From Candidatus Nitrosotalea bavarica (GTDB taxonomy: Archaea > Thermoproteota > Nitrososphaeria > Nitrososphaerales > Nitrosopumilaceae), in contig NZ_FUYK01000012.1 of NCBI RefSeq assembly GCF_900167955.1, positions 1-50,078 of the forward strand: DNA of 50,078 nt, in the 5' to 3' direction. The notes beneath the pieces are model-generated. The model saw nothing but the letters and a program-made list of their open reading frames with translations, was not told where the DNA came from and ran no database searches. The translations under genes were made by a program, and so were the position numbers. Below are positions 8,551-17,064 of the stretch, piece after piece. Position 1 is the stretch's first letter, and every line of letters begins with the position of its first letter.

Positions 8551-9390
8551 ATGACCGCCTGTTTGAAGTTTTTACGCTCAGGCAAGGTAAAAGACATTTA
8601 CGAGCTTCCGGATGGAAATATCTTATTTCATTTCTCCGATAGGGTATCTGCATTTGATGTTAAATTTTTAACTCCAATTCCTAAAAAAGGCGAGGTGCTA
8701 TGCAGGTTTGCCGAATTCTGGTTCAAAAAACTACCAATCAAAAACCACTATGTCAGAACCGAGGGCAAGGACAAGATTGTCGTAAAAAAAATGCAAATGA
8801 TTCCAATTGAATGCGTGGTACGGGGATACTTCTATGGAAGTCTTGTACAAAGATGGAAAGATGGCAAGGTCAAGTTGCCAGATGGTTCAGTTCCACAACT
8901 TGCAGCAAAACTCCAGATGCCAATCTTTGATCCTACAACAAAATCTGAAACCCATGATATACCAATATCAAAACAAGATGCAATTGACAAAAGTCTTGTA
9001 ACCCAAACTGAATTTGAATGGCTTGAAAAGACATCTCTTGAGATTTATCAACAAATGTTCCAGACTGCAGATGCTGCAGGATTTGTACTTGCTGACTTGA
9101 AATTAGAGTTTGGAAAGATAGGAAATGATATAGTGCTTGGTGACTCTATTGGACCTGATGAGTATCGCCTCTGGCCAAAAGAGTCTTACCAGGTTGGAAA
9201 GATTCAGGAAAGCTTTGACAAGCAACTGTTGCGTGACTGGCTTGCGGCAAACGGATATCAAAAAAAGTTTGAAGATGATAGAAACGAAGGAAAAGAACCT
9301 GTTGCACCACAACTGTCAGATACTTTGTGCAACGAATTGTCGTCAAGATACATCATTGCATATGAAAAGATAACTGGAATCAAGTTTTAA
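8551..9390 (+). CDS. purC: phosphoribosylaminoimidazole-succinocarboxamide synthase PurC
   Basis: A SAICAR synthetase of 279 residues. It shows the N-terminal SGKVKDIYELPDGNILFHFSDRVSAFD region with its ATP-binding lysines, the IECVVRGYFYGS signature and the LADLKLEFG motif. It joins CAIR and aspartate using ATP. A TATA-like GTTTAAATCC about 25 bases before the ATG suggests its own promoter in addition to readthrough from purF. Together with PurS/Q/L/F/E/K in this window it covers much of the route to IMP; purD, purM and purB are not here. Confidence 0.95.
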   Translation: MTACLKFLRSGKVKDIYELPDGNILFHFSDRVSAFDVKFLTPIPKKGEVLCRFAEFWFKKLPIKNHYVRTEGKDKIVVKKMQMIPIECVVRGYFYGSLVQRWKDGKVKLPDGSVPQLAAKLQMPIFDPTTKSETHDIPISKQDAIDKSLVTQTEFEWLEKTSLEIYQQMFQTADAAGFVLADLKLEFGKIGNDIVLGDSIGPDEYRLWPKESYQVGKIQESFDKQLLRDWLAANGYQKKFEDDRNEGKEPVAPQLSDTLCNELSSRYIIAYEKITGIKF

Positions 9391-9715
9391 CTCGAATTTC
9401 AAATTCAAACCCTTCTGTATTTTTTCTCACTACTGACCATTTGACCCATCAGGTCGACAGGTTTTTCTAAATTTTTTATTTTTTTAAAATTTTTAGTATT
9501 TTTTGTACCGATACAATAACACTAGTAGTGGTATGATATTGATACAACCGTTGTTAATTTGATACTAGTATTATGATATACATCAGTATGTGTTATTGTA
9601 TGTTACATTGTGACTAGAAGCATTCAGACGGATTGATCAAATATAGAGCATAAAAAAAAATTACGTATTGGACAAAAAAATATGATCTCTTGATCTTTTA
9701 GGATTACTACAAAAG
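9391..9715. other. AT-rich intergenic region with repeated GATAC motifs
   Basis: I see no gene in these 325 bases. The centre (9510-9571) is rich in short repeats: GATACAA at 9510 and 9541, GATACTA at 9561, the inverted repeat CACTA-G-TAGTG at 9520-9530, and the perfect palindrome ATACTAGTAT at 9562-9571. This clustering about 150-200 bases before an HTH regulator gene could be an operator region for that regulator. A T-rich stretch at 9466-9505 could end purC transcripts. Confidence 0.5.
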
Positions 9716-10264
9716 ATGAGTCAGAATATGTCAACACTACTACAAAAAGAACTGAAAATAAACAAGATACTTACAACTAATGCAGACCAAGCAAAAGCCC
9801 TTGATGATACTGCACGAATTAAAATTCTCCAAATTCTATATCATAAGCAACTTCCAACAGAACGGATTGTAGAAGAGTTAAACAAAATGGGATACAAAAA
9901 AGCAACCACTACAATAAGGCATCACATCGATGTTTTAAAAAATGCAGGATTAGTTGAAATTGTAAAAATGGAAGAAGTCCGAGGGGCTGTTTTGAAATAT
10001 TATGGAACATCAGTTAGACTGATGGGCAACAAACTTCCAGCCAACTTTGAAACTGAATTCTCAAAGATGATTGCAGAAACATCTGTAAAATTAGAGAAAG
10101 TAATGAAGAACATCTCTGAAAATGTAGGTTCTAAAATAAAGAAAAAAAATCCAAAAAATGTTTCTCTAGAATCAAATTACGAAGAACATGTTGTGATGGA
10201 AATAGTAAACCGCGCAATGACTAAAGTGTTTGAAAGCAACTCTTCACCACATATTCCGAAATAA
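9716..10264 (+). CDS. winged-helix (ArsR-like) transcriptional regulator
   Basis: A protein of 182 residues whose residues 20-105 form a winged helix of the ArsR/HTH_20 type: ALDDTARIKILQILY (helix 1), ERIVEELNKMGYKKATTTIRHHIDVLKNAGLVEIV (recognition helix), and a wing ending VLKYYGTS. The remaining 75 residues are helical and polar with no metal-binding cysteine pair. It starts at ATG 9716; the third in-frame ATG (residue 5) is an alternative. The repeat-rich upstream region may be its operator. The target is unknown. Confidence 0.8.
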   Translation: MSQNMSTLLQKELKINKILTTNADQAKALDDTARIKILQILYHKQLPTERIVEELNKMGYKKATTTIRHHIDVLKNAGLVEIVKMEEVRGAVLKYYGTSVRLMGNKLPANFETEFSKMIAETSVKLEKVMKNISENVGSKIKKKNPKNVSLESNYEEHVVMEIVNRAMTKVFESNSSPHIPK

Positions 10265-10269
10265 ATTTT

Positions 10270-10686
10270 TTATTTTATTTCTATTCTGAAAATTCCTACA
10301 GTCTCCGGATTTTGTAAAGCATCTACTATTTGTCGTGGAATTGAATCTGATGCAGTATCACATCCAATTGACAAAGTTCTTGGACATGTGAAATTGCTTT
10401 TTCTAATTACAATGTCATGAGGGTTTGTCAAAGCAAGCTTCGCACTGCCTCTGCCTTTTACTTTGAATGAATGGTTTCCAACTAGTATTGTACATGTGAT
10501 CTCTGATTGAGGTTTTTGCAACAATGTTTTCATTTCATCTGGAATTCCAAGACATCCACATGATGCATTTACACCTACTATGCAATCTCCATTTACTGTA
10601 AGATCTGATTCAGTTGTTATCTCAATTGATTTTGGATGAAGTGATCTTACATTTTTGTGACCGCGAAATGAGATCTCAAAACGCAT
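10270..10686 (-). CDS. DUF371-family protein
   Basis: This 138-residue protein matches the archaeal DUF371 family: the opening FRGHKNVRSLHPKSIEIT, then GDCIVGVNASCGC and the conserved NPHDIVIRKSNF. Family members are widespread in archaea and have no established function. Conserved cysteines (CGC, near residue 44) and asparagine/aspartate motifs are visible. It is divergent from psmA with about 50 bases between starts, so the two share a promoter region, and it converges on the HTH regulator with a five-base gap. Confidence 0.8.
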   Translation of the reverse strand: MRFEISFRGHKNVRSLHPKSIEITTESDLTVNGDCIVGVNASCGCLGIPDEMKTLLQKPQSEITCTILVGNHSFKVKGRGSAKLALTNPHDIVIRKSNFTCPRTLSIGCDTASDSIPRQIVDALQNPETVGIFRIEIK

Positions 10687-10737
10687 GTTCTCAAGTTGTA
10701 TAAACTTAAATTAAACCTTCAAAGGAAGAATTTTGAA

Positions 10738-11475
10738 ATGCTTCCAGCAGCTGCAGGTTATGATAGAGCAATTACTGTCTTTTCGCCTGATGGCAGACTT
10801 TACCAAGTTGAATATGCAATAGAGACAGTACGAAGAGGTACTCTTGCAATAGGTGTCAAGAGCAAGGATGGAATCATACTTGCAGTAGAAGAAAAACCAC
10901 GAAAATTACAAAATTCTGATATTACTCAAAAAATATTCCAAGTAGATGATCACATTGGAGTTGCAGCAGCAGGCTACATCCCAGATGCAAGATCACAAGT
11001 AGACAATGCTAGATTCTTTTCACAAAGTAACAGAATGATATACGATGAACCAATAGAGGTAGAAGCAGTTGCAAAACACTTGGCAGATCAAGCCCAGCAA
11101 TATACTCAATATGCAGGTGTAAGACCATTTGGTGTCGCACTCATAATTGCAGGAATTGACAAGAGTGGAAGCACCATATATCTTACTGATCCAAGTGGTA
11201 CATACATCTCATACGATGCAGTTGCAATTGGTGCCGGTGCAGATCAAGTTACTGAATTTCTAGAAAAAAATTACAAGCATGACATGTCAGTTGAGGAAGC
11301 AGCAGCCATGGCAATTGAATCAATCTATCTTGTAAGTGAAGAAAAAGAAGGTGTAAAACACATCAAGATGGCTCAAATTCCTACCGCTACTAAACTGCTG
11401 ACAAGAACATCTGAGAAAGACATTGAACACTTTGCTTCCAAAGCAAAAGAAAATATCGCCAAGAGACCAAAGTAG
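10738..11475 (+). CDS. psmA: proteasome alpha subunit
   Basis: The N-terminus YDRAITVFSPDGRLYQVEYA is the proteasome alpha signature; it lacks the catalytic threonine of beta subunits, as expected for the outer ring that gates substrate entry. From ATG 10738 the protein has 245 residues, the usual length. An upstream in-frame ATG at 10696 would add 14 residues not normally present and overlaps the TATA-like TATAAACTTAAA. An AGGAAG purine stretch lies about ten bases before the ATG. The C-terminus is lysine-rich. Confidence 0.95.
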   Translation: MLPAAAGYDRAITVFSPDGRLYQVEYAIETVRRGTLAIGVKSKDGIILAVEEKPRKLQNSDITQKIFQVDDHIGVAAAGYIPDARSQVDNARFFSQSNRMIYDEPIEVEAVAKHLADQAQQYTQYAGVRPFGVALIIAGIDKSGSTIYLTDPSGTYISYDAVAIGAGADQVTEFLEKNYKHDMSVEEAAAMAIESIYLVSEEKEGVKHIKMAQIPTATKLLTRTSEKDIEHFASKAKENIAKRPK

Positions 11476-11513
11476 CACCTAATATTTTATAACGCAACAA
11501 TCTAGAGCATACA

Positions 11514-12329
11514 TTGAAAATTTCAATAGCAATCCCTGATTCGTCATTATCTGAAGAGCCAACTCCTCTTGACAAGGCAATGAAGATATCTCAGATTGCA
11601 AGGGCTTGTTCGATATTTCATGTAAATGAAATTTACATCTACAAAGAATCTAGCGGCTCTGACAGGGATAGATCATTGCTTCGAACTATTCTTCGTTATC
11701 TTGAAACACCACAATATCTTCGCAGAATGCTTTATCCTATGAGTAGCGACTTGCAATTTGCTGGCAGTCTTAGTCCGCTCAAGATTCCATCACATGTGCA
11801 AACAACTGATCCAAAAAAAGTCAAAGCACGAGATATCAGAGATGGCGTTGTTGTATATTCTAGAGGAGGTAAATTTGTCAACGTTGGTTTTGAAGAATTA
11901 ATTCCTTATTATGGCAAAGATGAAGAAGGAAAGAGAGTCATAGTTCAATTCAAGGAAGGATATCCAAAATTTTCAATAAAACAGATTGGAAAAGAAGAGA
12001 TCTCACAGTATTGGGGATATGATGTTAAAGAGATATCTAATCTTACTAATTTTCTTAGCACTTGGGGCTCACCTGTGATACTTACATCAAGAAAAGGCAA
12101 AACTATACATAAAACTCAAAAATATTTTGATGAAATCTCACACGAAAATGTCTTGATTGTTTTTGGCTCTCCAAAAAAAGGGGTCCATGAAATCGTGGGA
12201 AAAAATATTGGTAATATTCCAAGATCGCAAGTATTGAATTTCTTTCCAGATCAAGCAACAGAGACTGTTAGACTAGAAGAGGCCATTCTTGGAACTCTTG
12301 CTGTGTTGAATACTCTGACTCGTAACTAG
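11514..12329 (+). CDS. SPOUT-superfamily RNA methyltransferase
   Basis: A protein of 271 residues resembling the archaeal/eukaryotic C9orf114 (SPOUT1) group: N-terminal ISIAIPDSSLSE, LDKAMKISQIARACSIFHVNEI, RRMLYPMSSDLQFAGSLSPL, and a C-terminal SAM-binding knot region with VLIVFGSPKKGVHEIV and RLEEAILGTLAVLN. An inserted beta-rich domain (about residues 95-150) is typical. It starts at TTG 11514. Its position just before the ribosomal operon suggests rRNA modification, but the target base is not known from sequence. Confidence 0.85.
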   Translation: MKISIAIPDSSLSEEPTPLDKAMKISQIARACSIFHVNEIYIYKESSGSDRDRSLLRTILRYLETPQYLRRMLYPMSSDLQFAGSLSPLKIPSHVQTTDPKKVKARDIRDGVVVYSRGGKFVNVGFEELIPYYGKDEEGKRVIVQFKEGYPKFSIKQIGKEEISQYWGYDVKEISNLTNFLSTWGSPVILTSRKGKTIHKTQKYFDEISHENVLIVFGSPKKGVHEIVGKNIGNIPRSQVLNFFPDQATETVRLEEAILGTLAVLNTLTRN

Positions 12330-12361
12330 TTTTAATATGGATCTGGATTGGTAAGAAAATA

Positions 12362-12466
12362 TTGGAGAAAAAAAAATTTTTACTTTTTGGAATTATTGCA
12401 GGTGTTGCAGGAATTATAATTGGAAGTATTGTCATGATTTCAAGTATAATGCACTTTTGGCACTAA
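12362..12466 (+). CDS. 34-residue single-pass membrane peptide
   Basis: A very short reading frame starting with TTG encodes MEKKKFLLFGIIAGVAGIII and ends SSIMHFWH. It has a lysine-rich start, a continuous hydrophobic helix with small-residue spacing (GxxAGVAGxxxG), and a short tail ending Trp-His. It lies alone between the SPOUT methyltransferase and uL3; a TATA-like TTTTAATATGG lies about 25-30 bases upstream, which fits a leaderless TTG start. No family is recognised. The clean positive-inside topology argues for a real small membrane protein, yet short AT-rich frames can mimic this. Confidence 0.5.
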   Translation: MEKKKFLLFGIIAGVAGIIIGSIVMISSIMHFWH

Positions 12467-12545
12467 GATCTCAATTTAAAAATCGAATTTTACTCTTTTT
12501 TACTTATAGACTTATAATGGGGTTTTCGACAATTGCAATTTATCT

Positions 12546-13544
12546 ATGGGTCATAGGAAGCATAGTCAACCTAGGAGGGGAAGCCTTGCATATTTGCCAA
12601 GGGGTAGAGCGAAGAGCATGGAAGCCAGAATTAGAACCTGGCCAGATGTGAAAGCAGATCAGCCAAAACTTCTGGGCTATGCCGGTTTCAAAGCAGCATG
12701 TATGCGTATTGCAAGTATTGATGATCGTGAAAAGACTCCTAATTTTGGAAAACAACTTGTCGGACTTGGCACTGTAGTTGTTACACCGCCAATGTCCATA
12801 ATTGGAATAAGAGGTTATTCAAGAGACAGATATGGTGTTGATTCAACTTTTGATGTTTACGCAAAAGATTTACCAAAAGAACTTTCAAGACTTTTCAAAA
12901 CAAAACCAGATGAAAAAGGAATTGAGAGAGCAGAAAAATCACTTAGTCATATTGATGAACTCTTTGCAATTGCAGCTATTCTTCCACGTAAAGCAGGACT
13001 TGAACAAAAGAAGCCATACGTTTTTGAAGTTTCAGTTAAAGGCGGCGACATTCCAAAACAATTTGCATTCATAAAAGATCTTCTGGGAAAAGAAGTCAAA
13101 ATTGATCAAGTGTTCCAAAAGGGAGTGGAAGTTGACGTTGCAGCTATTACAAAAGGAAAAGGTATCGAAGGTCCAATTACAAGATGGGGTGTCAAGAAGA
13201 AACAACACAAATCACGAAAGAGTGTAAGAGCTCTTGGTACGCTAGGTCCAATTAGTCCTTCAACTATCATGTACACAGTTCCAAGAGCTGGTCAACGAGG
13301 TTTCCATCAGAGAACTCAGTATAACAACAGAATCATGATAATCAGTAACACTGCAAATGAAGAATTAAAAATAAACCCAGCTGGCGGTTACAAACACTTT
13401 GGAGTAGTCCAAGGTGATTATGTTGTAATACGTGGCTCAATTCCAGGAACTTATCGAAGGCTTGTAAAACTTCGTGCTCCTGTTAGACCAAAGTTGACAA
13501 AGGTTACACCACCAAAAATATTAGAGGTCATGATTAACAAATGA
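12546..13544 (+). CDS. rpl3: large ribosomal subunit protein uL3
   Basis: The start MGHRKHSQPRRGSLAYLPRG is the usual archaeal/eukaryotic uL3 N-terminus, which fixes the ATG at 12546. The 332-residue length is normal. The conserved GPITRWGVKKKQHKSRKS and PRAGQRGFHQRTQYN stretches, which reach toward the peptidyl transferase centre, are intact. It opens the ribosomal operon, and its stop overlaps the start of uL4 by four bases. Confidence 0.97.
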   Translation: MGHRKHSQPRRGSLAYLPRGRAKSMEARIRTWPDVKADQPKLLGYAGFKAACMRIASIDDREKTPNFGKQLVGLGTVVVTPPMSIIGIRGYSRDRYGVDSTFDVYAKDLPKELSRLFKTKPDEKGIERAEKSLSHIDELFAIAAILPRKAGLEQKKPYVFEVSVKGGDIPKQFAFIKDLLGKEVKIDQVFQKGVEVDVAAITKGKGIEGPITRWGVKKKQHKSRKSVRALGTLGPISPSTIMYTVPRAGQRGFHQRTQYNNRIMIISNTANEELKINPAGGYKHFGVVQGDYVVIRGSIPGTYRRLVKLRAPVRPKLTKVTPPKILEVMINK

Positions 13545-14353
13545 AAGTTCCAGTATTTTCAACAACAGGTTCAAGCGATGGCGACATTGAATTGCCACTA
13601 GTATTTTCAACTCCAATTAGAAATGAACTAATCCACAAAGCATACCTACATTTGGAATCTCATGCATTTCAAAGACAAGGCAGATATCCAAACGCTGGAA
13701 TGGACGTGGTTGCAGAATCAAACAGTCCTCCTACAGGTCATCACCAAGCAAGAGTTGCAAGAATGGCAGGTGGTGGAGGTGGAAGACAAGGCCAAGCCGG
13801 TGGTGTTGCAATGACACGTAAAGGAAGACAAGCTCATCCTCCAACTTCAGAAAAAATAGTACACAAAATGCTAAACAAGAAGGAAAATAGACTTGCACTA
13901 TGTACTGCATTGGCCGCAACAACTTCATCTACTCTCGTAAAGCTTAGAGGTCACAAGGTGGATAAAATAAATTCATTTCCAATAGTTGTATCTGATCAAA
14001 TTGAATCAGTATTCAAATCAAAAGAATTAGCAAAGATTTTTGATGCCTTACATCTGTCGCAAGATATTGATAGGCTAAAAGAGAGAAAAGCTCGCACAGG
14101 AAAACCTCGTCTTAGGGGTAGACAAGCAAAGATAGGAAAAAGTGTATTACTTGTAGTAAAAGATTCTAAGAACCTTACTAAAGCTGCAGGCTCTATTTTG
14201 GGAGTAGATGTAGTAAACGTAAAAAATATCAGCGTACTTGACTTGGCTCCTGGTGCAAGACCAATCCGATTAACCGTATTCACAAAGGGTGCTATTGAAG
14301 AAATTTCCAAAATAAAATCTCCTCATCTTGAAATCATGGTGACTACAAAATGA
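13541..14353 (+). CDS. rpl4: large ribosomal subunit protein uL4
   Basis: The protein has 270 residues. The glycine-rich extended loop (RMAGGGGGRQGQAGG, residues 77-91) that lines the exit tunnel is present, preceded by SNSPPTGHHQARVAR and followed by GRQAHPPTSEKIVHKMLNKKE. The length matches archaeal uL4. It overlaps uL3 and uL23 by four bases each (ATGA junctions), so translation is probably coupled. Confidence 0.96.
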   Translation: MKVPVFSTTGSSDGDIELPLVFSTPIRNELIHKAYLHLESHAFQRQGRYPNAGMDVVAESNSPPTGHHQARVARMAGGGGGRQGQAGGVAMTRKGRQAHPPTSEKIVHKMLNKKENRLALCTALAATTSSTLVKLRGHKVDKINSFPIVVSDQIESVFKSKELAKIFDALHLSQDIDRLKERKARTGKPRLRGRQAKIGKSVLLVVKDSKNLTKAAGSILGVDVVNVKNISVLDLAPGARPIRLTVFTKGAIEEISKIKSPHLEIMVTTK

Positions 14354-14616
14354 ATATTGAAGAAGCAAATCACATCATTTTGAAACCATACATTACAGAA
14401 AAGACATTTGCACTAGTTGAAAATCAAAGCAGAATCTGTTTCTTGGTAAAAGAAGAAGCAACCAAACCAAAAATTGTAGAGGCGATAACTCTTCTTTACA
14501 AAGAGGATCCAGTTGGAGTAAATATCTGCAGAACCATATATGGTAAGAAAGCATTTGTAAAATTCCAGACAGTTGAAAAGGCAAGAGACTTGGCCACAAA
14601 GATAGGAATGCTATAA
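14350..14616 (+). CDS. rpl23: large ribosomal subunit protein uL23
   Basis: An 88-residue protein with the uL23 core IILKPYITEKTFALVENQSRI and the C-terminal IYGKKAFVKFQTVEKARDLATKIGML. uL23 sits at the tunnel exit and docks SRP and the Sec complex. In most archaeal operons uL2 follows uL23; here the next gene is uS19 after 41 bases. This junction holds only a 15-codon frame (14618-14665) that overlaps the uS19 start and is not thought to be a gene. Confidence 0.95.
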   Translation: MNIEEANHIILKPYITEKTFALVENQSRICFLVKEEATKPKIVEAITLLYKEDPVGVNICRTIYGKKAFVKFQTVEKARDLATKIGML

Positions 14617-14657
14617 TATGGTTAGTCTTGAATCAACTAAAGTAATGGTGAGAATAA

Positions 14658-15053
14658 ATGGTTAAAGAGTACAAGTATAGAGGTCTACAGATCGAAGAAT
14701 TAAAGGCCATGTCATTAGAGAATCTCTTTAAACTTTTGCCATCTAGAGCCAGAAGATCACTTACAAGAGGGATTACAGATGGTAAGCGCAAACTTCTCGA
14801 AGAAGTCAAAGCTGCAAATGCTGGAAAGACTAACACACAAATCAAAACCCATCTTAGAGATGTTATAGTTTTGCCATATTTTACAGGTATTACAATTCAT
14901 GTTTATTCAGGAAAAGAATTCAAACCAGTAGTAATCAGACCAGAGATGGTTGGACATTACCTTGGAGAATTTGTATTAACCAACAAGAGAGTTGTTCATG
15001 GAGCACCTGGTGTGGGAGCATCAAGATCTAGCTTGTATGTACCATTAAAGTGA
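14658..15053 (+). CDS. rps19: small ribosomal subunit protein uS19
   Basis: A protein of 131 residues with the archaeal uS19 pattern: KEYKYRGLQIEELKAMSLEN at the start, LPSRARRSLTRG, then RDVIVLPYFTGITIHVYSGKEF and the C-terminal FVLTNKRVVHGAPGVGASRSS. It binds the head of the 30S subunit. It starts at ATG 14658, and its stop overlaps an optional GTG of uL22. Confidence 0.96.
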   Translation: MVKEYKYRGLQIEELKAMSLENLFKLLPSRARRSLTRGITDGKRKLLEEVKAANAGKTNTQIKTHLRDVIVLPYFTGITIHVYSGKEFKPVVIRPEMVGHYLGEFVLTNKRVVHGAPGVGASRSSLYVPLK

Positions 15054-15058
15054 TATCT

Positions 15059-15514
15059 ATGCATTTTGACTACGCTTTCCAAAATTATGATAAGACAAGA
15101 CACGTGCGTTCTGCATTAAGAGAAAAAACTATTTCTCACAAACATGCAAGAGAAATTGCACATCACATAAAAGGCATGTCTATAGAATCTGCAAGAGGTT
15201 TTCTCCAGTCTGTTACAAGATTGGAACGTGCGGTGCCGTTTAAGAGATACAATAACGAAGTTGGTCACAAATCAGATACTGGTGTGATGTCTGGAAGATA
15301 CCCAGAAAAATCAGCAAATGAATTTCTCAAACTACTTGATAATTTAGAATCAAACGCAGAATACCGTGGTATGGATCTTGATAGATTGAAAATAGTTAAT
15401 GCAACTGTCCACAAAGGCAGAAAACTTAAAAGATCTACTCCACGTGCAATGGGACGTTCATCACCTAAAGTAGACATTCTTACTCATGTTGAGCTGGTAG
15501 CTCAGGAATTGTAG
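15059..15514 (+). CDS. rpl22: large ribosomal subunit protein uL22
   Basis: The core motifs YDKTRHVRSALREKTISHKHA, RLERAVPFKRYNNEVGHK and the tunnel-lining loop KGRKLKRSTPRAMGRSSP identify uL22. The ATG at 15059 gives 151 residues starting MHFDYAFQNYDK. A GTG at 15050, which overlaps the uS19 stop, would add three residues, so both starts are possible. uL22 contacts all 23S domains and the exit tunnel. Confidence 0.95.
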   Translation: MHFDYAFQNYDKTRHVRSALREKTISHKHAREIAHHIKGMSIESARGFLQSVTRLERAVPFKRYNNEVGHKSDTGVMSGRYPEKSANEFLKLLDNLESNAEYRGMDLDRLKIVNATVHKGRKLKRSTPRAMGRSSPKVDILTHVELVAQEL

Positions 15515-15516
15515 AA

Positions 15517-16278
15517 ATGTCCTCAGTCAAAAATGTAATCAATGATAGTTACAAATTAATGCTCTTGAAAGATTATCTAAGAGAGGCAATCAAAGAAGCA
15601 GGTTTTTCAGAAGTTGATATTCAAAAAACTCCAACTGGAACCAGAGTTGGATTACACGTTACAAGGCCTGGAATTGTAATTGGAAGAAAAGGAAGTGGAA
15701 TAAGAGATCTTACTGCAGTTTTAGAAAAAGACTTTGGTCTTAAAAATCCGCAGATATCTGTAATTGAAATTGTAAAACCAGAACTTGAACCTAGTGTGAT
15801 GTGTAATAGAATGTCCCAGCACCTTGCAAGAGGTACCGCATTTAGACGAGCTGTGATGTGGACAATGCAGACTATAATGGAAGCAGGTGCAATGGGTGTA
15901 CAAATAACAACTTCGGGTAAATTAAGAGGTGATCGTTCTAGCTTTGAAAAACATAGCAAAGGCATACTTCCACGTGCTGGTCATGCAGCTGAGGTAATAG
16001 TTTCAGAAGATATTGCACATGTTCAGACAAAAATGGGTCTTATTGGAGTTAGAATCAGAATTGCAAGAAAAGAAAGATTCATTCCAGAATTTGAATTAAA
16101 GGCAATCAAGAAAGAAGCAAAACCAATAGTTGAGGAAGTGCCATTAGAGATTGAAATTGTAGAGGAGGCACAAATTGATCCAACAAAGCCACGTACAGAA
16201 AGTGAGGTAATCGAGTTGGAAGAAAAATTGATTGAAAAAGTGGAAACCTTTGAAGAGGTAGAAGAGGAGCTCAAGTAA
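15517..16278 (+). CDS. rps3: small ribosomal subunit protein uS3
   Basis: Residues 15-100 hold the KH domain with the conserved GIVIGRKGSGIRDL loop, followed by the C-terminal uS3 domain (RGTAFRRAVMWTMQTIMEAGAMGVQITTSG and GVRIRIARKERF, cited by key parts). The last 50 residues, from about 203, form an acidic glutamate-rich tail (EEVPLEIEIVEEAQ and later ETFEEVEEELK). uS3 lines the mRNA entry channel. The final base overlaps the uL29 start codon. Confidence 0.96.
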   Translation: MSSVKNVINDSYKLMLLKDYLREAIKEAGFSEVDIQKTPTGTRVGLHVTRPGIVIGRKGSGIRDLTAVLEKDFGLKNPQISVIEIVKPELEPSVMCNRMSQHLARGTAFRRAVMWTMQTIMEAGAMGVQITTSGKLRGDRSSFEKHSKGILPRAGHAAEVIVSEDIAHVQTKMGLIGVRIRIARKERFIPEFELKAIKKEAKPIVEEVPLEIEIVEEAQIDPTKPRTESEVIELEEKLIEKVETFEEVEEELK

Positions 16279-16481
16279 TGGCCAGAATAAAGATGAAGAC
16301 TGTTCGAGAATTTAACGAGACTGATCTTAAGGATAGACTAGGTCAACTACGTTCCGAGTTGACTAAATTAAAAATTGAGGCATCCAAGGGAACATTACGA
16401 AAAGATAGTGGAAAAGTAAAACCACTTCGAAGAGATATCGCAAGAGTATTAACTAGATTAAATGAGATGAAAACCAAATGA
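16278..16481 (+). CDS. rpl29: large ribosomal subunit protein uL29
   Basis: This small helical protein of 67 residues carries the uL29 pattern: LKDRLGQLRSELTKLKIEASKG followed by a basic LRRDIARVLTRLNEMKTK end. It sits near the tunnel exit beside uL23. It overlaps uS3 by one base and the RNase P gene by four bases. Confidence 0.94.
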   Translation: MARIKMKTVREFNETDLKDRLGQLRSELTKLKIEASKGTLRKDSGKVKPLRRDIARVLTRLNEMKTK

Positions 16482-16744
16482 TTACAGCTGAAAATATTAC
16501 ACGTCATGAATTAATTGGACTTGAAACCTCTATTGTGGAATCTAGCAATTCGCAAGTGATAGGATTGCATGGAAAAATACTTGATGAAACTAAATCTATG
16601 TTTACTCTTGAAACTTCAACTGGCATAAAACACATGTCAAAAGTAGATTCAATGTGGAAATTTAATCTAAATGGCGTAACTTCTATTGTAGATGGAAAAT
16701 CAATCGCAAAAAGATCATTTGAAAGAATGGGAGTAAAAGCATGA
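16478..16744 (+). CDS. rnp1: ribonuclease P protein component 1 (p29/Rpp29)
   Basis: An 88-residue Sm-like barrel protein: ITRHELIGLETSIVESSNSQ, then GLHGKILDETKSMFTLET and a C-terminal GKSIAKRSFERM. It is the archaeal homologue of Rpp29/Pop4 and assists the RNA of RNase P in trimming tRNA 5' leaders. Its position between uL29 and uS17 is the standard archaeal one and supports the call. It overlaps both neighbours by four bases. Confidence 0.9.
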   Translation: MITAENITRHELIGLETSIVESSNSQVIGLHGKILDETKSMFTLETSTGIKHMSKVDSMWKFNLNGVTSIVDGKSIAKRSFERMGVKA

Positions 16745-17064
16745 CAAAAAATATAGGCATACAAGTCAAAGCACCCAAATCAGAATGCAATGATGATCTA
16801 TGTCCATTTCATGGAGTCCTAAGTGTTAGGGGTAAACTGGTTCAAGGAAAAGTAGTTAGTGCTAAAGCTCCCAAGACTGTTGTAGTACAGCAAGAATTTC
16901 CAAGATTTGATATCAAGTTAAAGCGATATGCTAGAAGTCAAAGCAAGTTACACGCACACAGACCTCAATGTATTGATGTAAAAGAAGGTGACATTGTTCT
17001 TACAGCTGAATGCAGACCAATTTCAAAAAGTGTATCTTTTGTTGTAGTTGAGGTAGTATCATAA
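16741..17064 (+). CDS. rps17: small ribosomal subunit protein uS17
   Basis: The protein has 107 residues with the archaeal N-terminal extension (CNDDLCPFHGVLSVRGKLVQG) followed by the OB-fold core KTVVVQQEFPRFDIKLKRYAR and KEGDIVLTAECRPISKSVSFVVVEVV. It is an early 16S rRNA binder. The two cysteines of the extension (C15 and C20) are a normal archaeal feature. It overlaps uL14 by one base. Confidence 0.95.
   Translation: MTKNIGIQVKAPKSECNDDLCPFHGVLSVRGKLVQGKVVSAKAPKTVVVQQEFPRFDIKLKRYARSQSKLHAHRPQCIDVKEGDIVLTAECRPISKSVSFVVVEVVS

Noticed and set aside
14618-14665. 15-codon frame between uL23 and uS19
   Set aside because: Too short and overlapping the uS19 start; it is not a remnant of uL2 by any visible likeness.
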